From Bacteriovoracaceae bacterium (GTDB lineage Bacteria > Bdellovibrionota > Bacteriovoracia > Bacteriovoracales > Bacteriovoracaceae), in the NCBI GenBank assembly GCA_947446575.1, contig CANFHC010000011.1, positions 1 through 64,000 of the forward strand: DNA of 64,000 nucleotides. Reading direction: 5' to 3'. Of this stretch, positions 60,656 through 64,000 are shown piece by piece; positions within the stretch are counted from its first letter, which is position 1; each line of letters begins with the position of its first letter. Position numbers and translations under genes: made by a program. Below the pieces are notes generated by a model. The model was given only the letters and a program-made list of their open reading frames with translations. It had not been told where the DNA came from and searched no databases.

Positions 60656-61534
60656 TCAATTATTACTTTGGTTCTCTATTTGATTATATGCTGACGTTGC
60701 TTGCTTCTGCAATGCAGGAATTTTTTTACTATCAGCATTTTTTGCCGTAGCTTCTCTATCTGGAAGTGCAAAACTTTCTACGTCTTTTAAGAATACTTTC
60801 TTTCCACCGTTAACATCGAGAATCGTTTCACCATTTTCGAAACGAACTCCTGTAACAGTTCCTTCAGCGCGAGTTGTTCCGAAGAATTTTTGATTATTAT
60901 CGTCGTAAGCAACAACATCAAAATGGTAAGTTTCTTTCGGCGCGATTTGCCCGTCAACTCCAATTCCATCCCACTCAACAGTTTGTTGACCTTTTCCAAG
61001 ATCTGTTCTGTCGATTTTTCCAATCATTTGGTTTTTGTTATCATAGATGTGCACAATGACGTTCTTAGCTGCTTTATCCATATAAAATGGAAGCTCAACG
61101 TTATGTCCGTCACCAGAGTAATCAATCGTCGTACCACTAGTCACAACTTTTTTTCCAAGGAAGCTTGCCCCTTGAAATCTTTTTTCATTGTTATTGTTAG
61201 CAGTCATACCATCGAATTTTTTATTCATCGCTGTCAATTGTTCTAATTGAGAAAATTGAGCGAGGTTAGATGAGAAATCTTTTTGATCCATAGGTTTCAT
61301 TGGATCTTGGTTTTTCAATTGGTGAGCAAGAAGCTTCATGAATCCATCAGGGCCTAGGCTTTCATGCGTTTTTTTATCAACGAAACGCATTTCTGGTTTT
61401 ACACCTGAAATTTTGTTAAGTTCGTCACCTATTTTGGGATCTATAGGTTGTCCATCGACAATTTCTGATTTCTTCATAGCGATATCGCCATAAGAATTTT
61501 TATTAACAAAGGATGGTTTTCCAATCATTGGCAT
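60656..61534 (-). CDS. flgD: Flagellar hook-capping protein FlgD
   Basis: The 292-residue protein has the FlgD N-terminal motif DGFMKLLAHQLKNQDPMKPMD and SNLAQFSQLEQL (about 60-110), then the FLG-type beta domain (VELPFYMDKAAKNVIVHIYD, GQQTVEWDGIGVDGQIAP). It caps the growing hook and directs FlgE assembly. It starts 4 bp after fliK, whose end carries its GGAG ribosome site. A Thr/Ala-rich C-terminal tail extends the family's usual length. Confidence 0.93.
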   Translation of the reverse strand: MPMIGKPSFVNKNSYGDIAMKKSEIVDGQPIDPKIGDELNKISGVKPEMRFVDKKTHESLGPDGFMKLLAHQLKNQDPMKPMDQKDFSSNLAQFSQLEQLTAMNKKFDGMTANNNNEKRFQGASFLGKKVVTSGTTIDYSGDGHNVELPFYMDKAAKNVIVHIYDNKNQMIGKIDRTDLGKGQQTVEWDGIGVDGQIAPKETYHFDVVAYDDNNQKFFGTTRAEGTVTGVRFENGETILDVNGGKKVFLKDVESFALPDREATAKNADSKKIPALQKQATSAYNQIENQSNN

Positions 61535-61537
61535 GGA

Positions 61538-63013
61538 TTAAGCTCCGAATCGCTCTTGGTATTCTTCCCACAACTCTTTTCTTCTTTCTGATCCTTCACT
61601 TCCACTTCCAGTAAAATTGCTAGATTCGAAATTCATCGATTGTTTTGAACTTCCATCAGCTGATTGTTGAAACGAACTTGATTGACGTGAGTCACTTTGT
61701 CCAAACATACTTGATTCACTCATGCTGCTTACAATTCTCAAGTCAGAAAGATTAATTCCAGCTTGATTTAAATTTTTCATTAAGCTCACTTCGTTTTTCA
61801 CAAAGAAGTCATGTCCTTCTTTGCTAGATGATGTAATTTGCATATCAATTAAATTTTGGCCTCTATTCATTGAGTCTGGCATTTTACTTACTTGGATTTT
61901 AAATTCTCCAAGCGACTCATGCTTAACTGTTAAATCAAGAGACTGTTTATTGGCAACTTGGTTTTGCTCTACATAATCTGAAATTCTTTTGATGATTTCA
62001 GTAGTATTAGAAGTTTGAATATTTGAGAGGTCTAAAACTTTTTGATTCGCGTTTGTTTGAGTTTGTGACTCTTGTCCGTGACTATTTTTGGTGTTTTGAA
62101 TTCCCGGAACAACTTCTTGTTTAATGCTAGCTAATTCAGCACCAACTTTAGTTTCTTTATTTTGCAAAATTTCATCGATTCCAGAAAGTGATGACTTTAC
62201 TTTTTTGACGTCTTTATCTGCGAGGTCTTTGGTGTTTTTAATTAATGGATCACTAAGTAGATTTAAACCTTGGCCATATGTTTTAGCATTTGGGTTCATC
62301 ATTTTAGCAATAGGATTTTGCTCAGCCTCACCTTTTATCAAAGTAAGGGTAGCAGATTTTTTTTCTGCTGATTGCATATTCTTAATATAGTCATCAGCAG
62401 TCATAACTTTCACTTGACCTTGAACTACTTCAGCTTTTTTATCTGTTGCAGGCGTTTCAACGCCAACATCTTTTCCTTTAGCTCCTTTCATTAAGAAGTC
62501 TAGAGGTGATTCAGAGTTTAATTCAGCCTTATGGCTCTCACCTTTACGAACAGGTTGAGCATTTGGAATTTTTCCACTTTTTACTTCAGAATTCTCTTCA
62601 GTGACTTGTGAATCAGTTGTGCCTTTAAGTGTATTGAGTAATTGATCAAGGTTGCTTGAAGTCTTTGCAATTTTTTGATCAGTAAGTTTTGATGTATCAA
62701 CAGATAAAGATTTTTTTGGCTCAGCGTTAGCAACGACAACGGTTTTACCATCGACTAATACTTCTGCTGCTTCTTTACCATTTTTTTCTGTTAATAAATT
62801 TTTAAGTGTTTCGCCTGTTTGTGATTTTACCGCTGAAGATTTTTTTCCTTCTGCTGCGGCCATACCAGAAAAAAGTGAAGAGAATTCAGACAGGCCATCA
62901 ACATTTTCTTCGCCAGCTTCAACGCTTGCACCTTTTTTCCCTTCAACAATACCTTGAGTCTTAGGTGACCCTTGTACTTGTTTTGAGTGTTGTTGTATTG
63001 GCAATCCTTTCAT
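61538..63013 (-). CDS. fliK: Flagellar hook-length control protein FliK
   Basis: The 491-residue protein has a long low-complexity N-terminal half rich in Lys, Ser and Asn, as expected for the hook-length ruler, and a compact C-terminal domain (about 345-440: LDLTVKHESLGEFKIQVSKM, HDFFVKNEVSLMKNLNQAGINL) that switches the export apparatus when the hook is complete. GGAAGAT precedes the ATG. It overlaps neither neighbour but is tightly packed with flgD. Confidence 0.9.
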   Translation of the reverse strand: MKGLPIQQHSKQVQGSPKTQGIVEGKKGASVEAGEENVDGLSEFSSLFSGMAAAEGKKSSAVKSQTGETLKNLLTEKNGKEAAEVLVDGKTVVVANAEPKKSLSVDTSKLTDQKIAKTSSNLDQLLNTLKGTTDSQVTEENSEVKSGKIPNAQPVRKGESHKAELNSESPLDFLMKGAKGKDVGVETPATDKKAEVVQGQVKVMTADDYIKNMQSAEKKSATLTLIKGEAEQNPIAKMMNPNAKTYGQGLNLLSDPLIKNTKDLADKDVKKVKSSLSGIDEILQNKETKVGAELASIKQEVVPGIQNTKNSHGQESQTQTNANQKVLDLSNIQTSNTTEIIKRISDYVEQNQVANKQSLDLTVKHESLGEFKIQVSKMPDSMNRGQNLIDMQITSSSKEGHDFFVKNEVSLMKNLNQAGINLSDLRIVSSMSESSMFGQSDSRQSSSFQQSADGSSKQSMNFESSNFTGSGSEGSERRKELWEEYQERFGA

Positions 63014-63063
63014 ATCTTCCTTAAAAAACTTGCAACGCTTTGCGTGCTACTTTTGAGTCTATC

Positions 63064-63633
63064 CTATTTTTTCATCTGAAGAAACTGCTTCTGAAGTCGG
63101 GCAGAAACTTCCTTATCCATTAAGTTAAAAATCTTAGAAGCCTTCTGCGCTTCCAACTGTCCCAGTATCCGAACAGAAAGGTCGGGATCTTGAACCGCTA
63201 AAACATCAGCGGCGTTTTGTGGTTTCATTCCCGAGATAACTTCCACCATTTGAGTAATGCGTTTTTCAACCTTATCGTTTTGTGAATCAACACAACCTAA
63301 GAATCTTTTTTGTTCGTCTTGGAATTCCACTACTTTTTTTTGAAATTCACCGGAATTGATTTTTAACTGCTCTTGTTCTTTTTGCAGTTTAAATTCTTTT
63401 GCTTTTAGTGCATCTTCTTTTTCTAAAAGTTCTTTAGAAAAATCTACCAGGTGTCCACTGCCTGCTTTCTTCATTATTTTTTCAGCTTCAACCATGACCG
63501 CTTTTTTAAATTCTTCTTCGGTATACAATCGCTTCTCGGGCCCTGATGGAGCAGCAGTCTTGGCTGGAGGATTGGCTGCACTTGCAAATGTTGCCTCCAT
63601 AATAATCATAAAAATTAAAATCCTTTTTTTCAT
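63064..63633 (-). CDS. MotE-like flagellar protein (MgtE N-terminal type)
   Basis: The 189-residue precursor has a signal or membrane-anchor segment at the start (cleavage near ASAA, residue 18-19), a coiled coil (about 70-120) and a C-terminal MgtE-N-like helical domain (KPQNAADVLAVQDPDLSVRILGQLEAQKASKIFNLM). This is the design of MotE chaperones seen beside fliJ-fliK in alphaproteobacteria and related operons, which stabilise the MotC-like periplasmic protein. It lies 3 bp after fliJ. A MotE-type role is inferred from domain and location. Confidence 0.78.
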   Translation of the reverse strand: MKKRILIFMIIMEATFASAANPPAKTAAPSGPEKRLYTEEEFKKAVMVEAEKIMKKAGSGHLVDFSKELLEKEDALKAKEFKLQKEQEQLKINSGEFQKKVVEFQDEQKRFLGCVDSQNDKVEKRITQMVEVISGMKPQNAADVLAVQDPDLSVRILGQLEAQKASKIFNLMDKEVSARLQKQFLQMKK

Positions 63634-63636
63634 AGC

Positions 63637-64000
63637 CTATTCCCCCGATCCATTTCTTCTTATCATCAGGAGTTCGTCGATCGCTTCCTGCTCTTTTTTA
63701 TTATACTCTTTTGTCCACTCACCTTTTTTCTTATCTTTAAAATTTTCCATGACTTTAACTTCACCACGAGCTGCCGCAAGTTCAGTGATCTTTACATCAT
63801 ATTTTTTCTTTAGAGACCAAAGCAGGTTTTCTTTGTTTTTAATATCTTCTTTTTTTCCCTGGATAAAATAAGGGAAAAACTGAATCATTCTTCCAGCAGA
63901 AGGATCTTTCATAAAGACCTCTTGCGCTTCATAAGTTTCATCAATAGCAATGTTAGCCAGTGCGATTTTTTCTTCAACCGAACTAATCTCTTTTAAGATT
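63637..64000 (-). CDS. fliJ: FliJ-like flagellar export chaperone, partial
   Basis: The frame is open from the window edge, and at least 120 C-terminal residues are visible; the true start lies beyond 64000. The long charged helices (IALANIAIDETYEAQEVF, KKKYDVKITELAAARGEVKVMENFKDKKKGE) are a coiled coil like FliJ, the escort chaperone and export-ATPase regulator of the flagellar type III system. Family assignment rests on coiled-coil profile and place directly before motE-like, fliK and flgD genes. Confidence 0.75.
   Translation of the reverse strand, partial: ILKEISSVEEKIALANIAIDETYEAQEVFMKDPSAGRMIQFFPYFIQGKKEDIKNKENLLWSLKKKYDVKITELAAARGEVKVMENFKDKKKGEWTKEYNKKEQEAIDELLMIRRNGSGE

Overview
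The window is about 64 kb of AT-rich bacterial chromosome (roughly mid-30s percent GC by eye, not computed) with dense, mostly short-spaced genes on both strands. The content fits a Gram-negative, flagellated, rod-shaped bacterium: outer-membrane and lipoprotein genes, mreC-mreD-PBP2-rodA, a hook/rod flagellar cluster, and an unusually large number of secreted proteases and small exported proteins. Together with the MinD-like/J-HTH gene pair, a VKOR-DsbA fusion, XRE-DUF2083 regulator, PLL-like lectin and low GC, this suggests the Bdellovibrionota, most likely the Bacteriovoracia (Bacteriovorax/Halobacteriovorax-type predators). That assignment is an inference from gene content; there is no rRNA in the window.

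Layout. 1-6.2 kb: truncated adenine deaminase, PBP4-type dacB, a phytase-like secreted esterase, a small secreted protein, mannose-6-phosphate isomerase, a stand-alone LON N-terminal-domain protein and a polyprenol/diacylglycerol-kinase-like membrane protein. 6.4-11.1 kb: a tight rightward run of a MinD-like ATPase, a J-like/RodZ-type HTH fusion, RluD-type pseudouridine synthase, PgeF-like protein and a VKOR-DsbA fusion, closed by a terminator lying inside the convergent next gene. 11-21.3 kb: a large unknown secreted protein, TatD, a lipoprotein metalloprotease, inorganic pyrophosphatase, a secreted hydrolase, a subtilisin-like lipoprotein and an MFS transporter. 21.4-31 kb: HD-GYP protein; then a leftward gapA-pgk-tpiA-secG-aminotransferase-XRE regulator run; a YhaM-like exonuclease; a lipase-fold protein.

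31-42 kb looks accessory: a His/Lys-rich exported peptide, PAP2 phosphatase, a six-repeat PLL-type lectin, an M64-like metalloprotease, a CRY-DASH-like photolyase with DUF3253, a polysaccharide deacetylase, an outer-membrane barrel and a lipoprotein, with large intergenic spaces. These spaces carry a dispersed repeat of about 150 bp; one copy ends in a TATAAT-like box followed by eleven ACTT units in front of the outer-membrane protein gene, a possible phase-variation tract. ssb and a zinc-ribbon membrane protein follow.

42.9-43.3 kb is a GC-rich island with several hairpins that I cannot match to a known RNA. 43.3-50.7 kb: an orphan 907-residue Tad-domain protein, a Lys/Ala-rich protein with an acidic tail, a glutaredoxin, an HD phosphohydrolase, a rhodanese fold lacking its catalytic Cys (its Shine-Dalgarno lies in a long inverted repeat), a degenerate HD protein and a MarR regulator. 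50.8-58.8 kb: rodA, PBP2, mreD, mreC (no mreB), a PpiD-like foldase, a ferredoxin and a YiiX-like lipoprotein. 58.8-64 kb: leftward flagellar genes fliJ (cut by the window edge), motE-like, fliK, flgD, a TIGR02530-type gene and flgE with a terminator. No tRNA, rRNA, CRISPR array or transposase was seen.
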